Shown here: positions 5,211 to 5,259 of the stretch, in pieces
Numbering within the stretch: the first letter of the stretch is position 1
Layout of the letters: each line of letters opens with the position of its first letter
Source of the DNA: Porphyromonadaceae bacterium UBA7180
Lineage (GTDB): Bacteria; Bacteroidota; Bacteroidia; Bacteroidales; Muribaculaceae
DNA length: 5,259 nucleotides
Direction: 5' to 3'
Assembly: GCA_002491165.1 (NCBI GenBank)
Contig: DKVK01000028.1
Coordinates: forward strand, 1,687 to 6,945
The notes under the pieces: model-generated
Seen by the model: only the letters and a program-made list of their open reading frames with translations
The model's database searches: none
Told to the model about the DNA's origin: nothing
Position numbers and translations under genes: made by a program

Positions 5211-5259
5211 CTAAACGGCATGACTGACTCCACCCTCGATACTGTTTCTTTGAGTGTGT
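5211..5259 (-). other. Probable upstream continuation of the LRR gene in another frame or beyond a nonsense codon
   Basis: Two minus-strand frames are open here to the window edge. One is in phase with the LRR gene up to the TAG at 5211-5213. The other reads TLKETVSRVESVMPFS and would join the LRR frame if one C were added near 5210 (AGC CTC GAA in place of AGC TCG AA). The second gives a smoother protein, MPFSLEGEAERVEEVVF, but the stretch is too short to decide. Confidence 0.35.

Noticed and set aside
4624..5214. Plus-strand frame of 196 codons opposite the LRR gene, and a similar one at 3726-4256
   Set aside because: Both mirror the repeat gene or the beta-lactamase and its terminator, with low-complexity Ser/Thr/Ala-rich output; antisense shadows.
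1..5259. tRNA, rRNA or CRISPR array
   Set aside because: No cloverleaf, rRNA signature or regularly spaced repeat was seen on either strand.

Overview
The window looks like a chromosomal segment of a gut-type Bacteroidales bacterium, plausibly Muribaculaceae or Prevotellaceae by the style of its proteins; the family-level placement is inference. The evidence is a clean Bacteroidetes promoter (TTTG, 20-bp spacer, TATATTTG), gene starts without Shine-Dalgarno sequences, a subclass A2 (CfxA-like) beta-lactamase, a BspA-type leucine-rich-repeat protein with a sorting-type C-terminus, and alanine/aspartate/serine-rich lipoprotein segments.

Layout. Positions 2-1003 (+) hold the C-terminal two thirds of an IS66-family transposase, cut by the left window edge and followed by a perfect hairpin. 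A strong promoter at 1107-1138 then leads, through a leader of about 178 nt, into a tight rightward set of three genes: a small lipoprotein (1323-1904), a NADAR-family protein (1937-2481) and a DarG/TARG1-like macrodomain protein (2502-2888). Two genes point the other way: a class A beta-lactamase (2882-3850), whose 3' end overlaps the macrodomain gene by 7 bp, and a BspA-like LRR protein (3957-5210) with its own intrinsic terminator at 3898-3935.

The most interesting unit is the NADAR plus macrodomain pair. Both families process ADP-ribose or related N-glycosides, and both are known or proposed reversers of nucleic-acid ADP-ribosylation. They are 20 bp apart and no ADP-ribosyltransferase toxin is visible here. 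The NADAR gene is interrupted by an apparent one-base deletion in a T run at 2000-2003: restoring one T gives a full 181-residue family member. The LRR gene has a similar lesion near 5211, where recognisable repeat sequence runs upstream into an in-frame TAG and no start or signal peptide is present. Two apparent single-base losses in 5 kb could be real pseudogenisation or uncorrected assembly indels; the sequence alone cannot decide.

The lipoprotein gene is compositionally split, with a GC-rich signal and helical repeat part and an AT-rich C-terminal domain, suggesting mosaic assembly.
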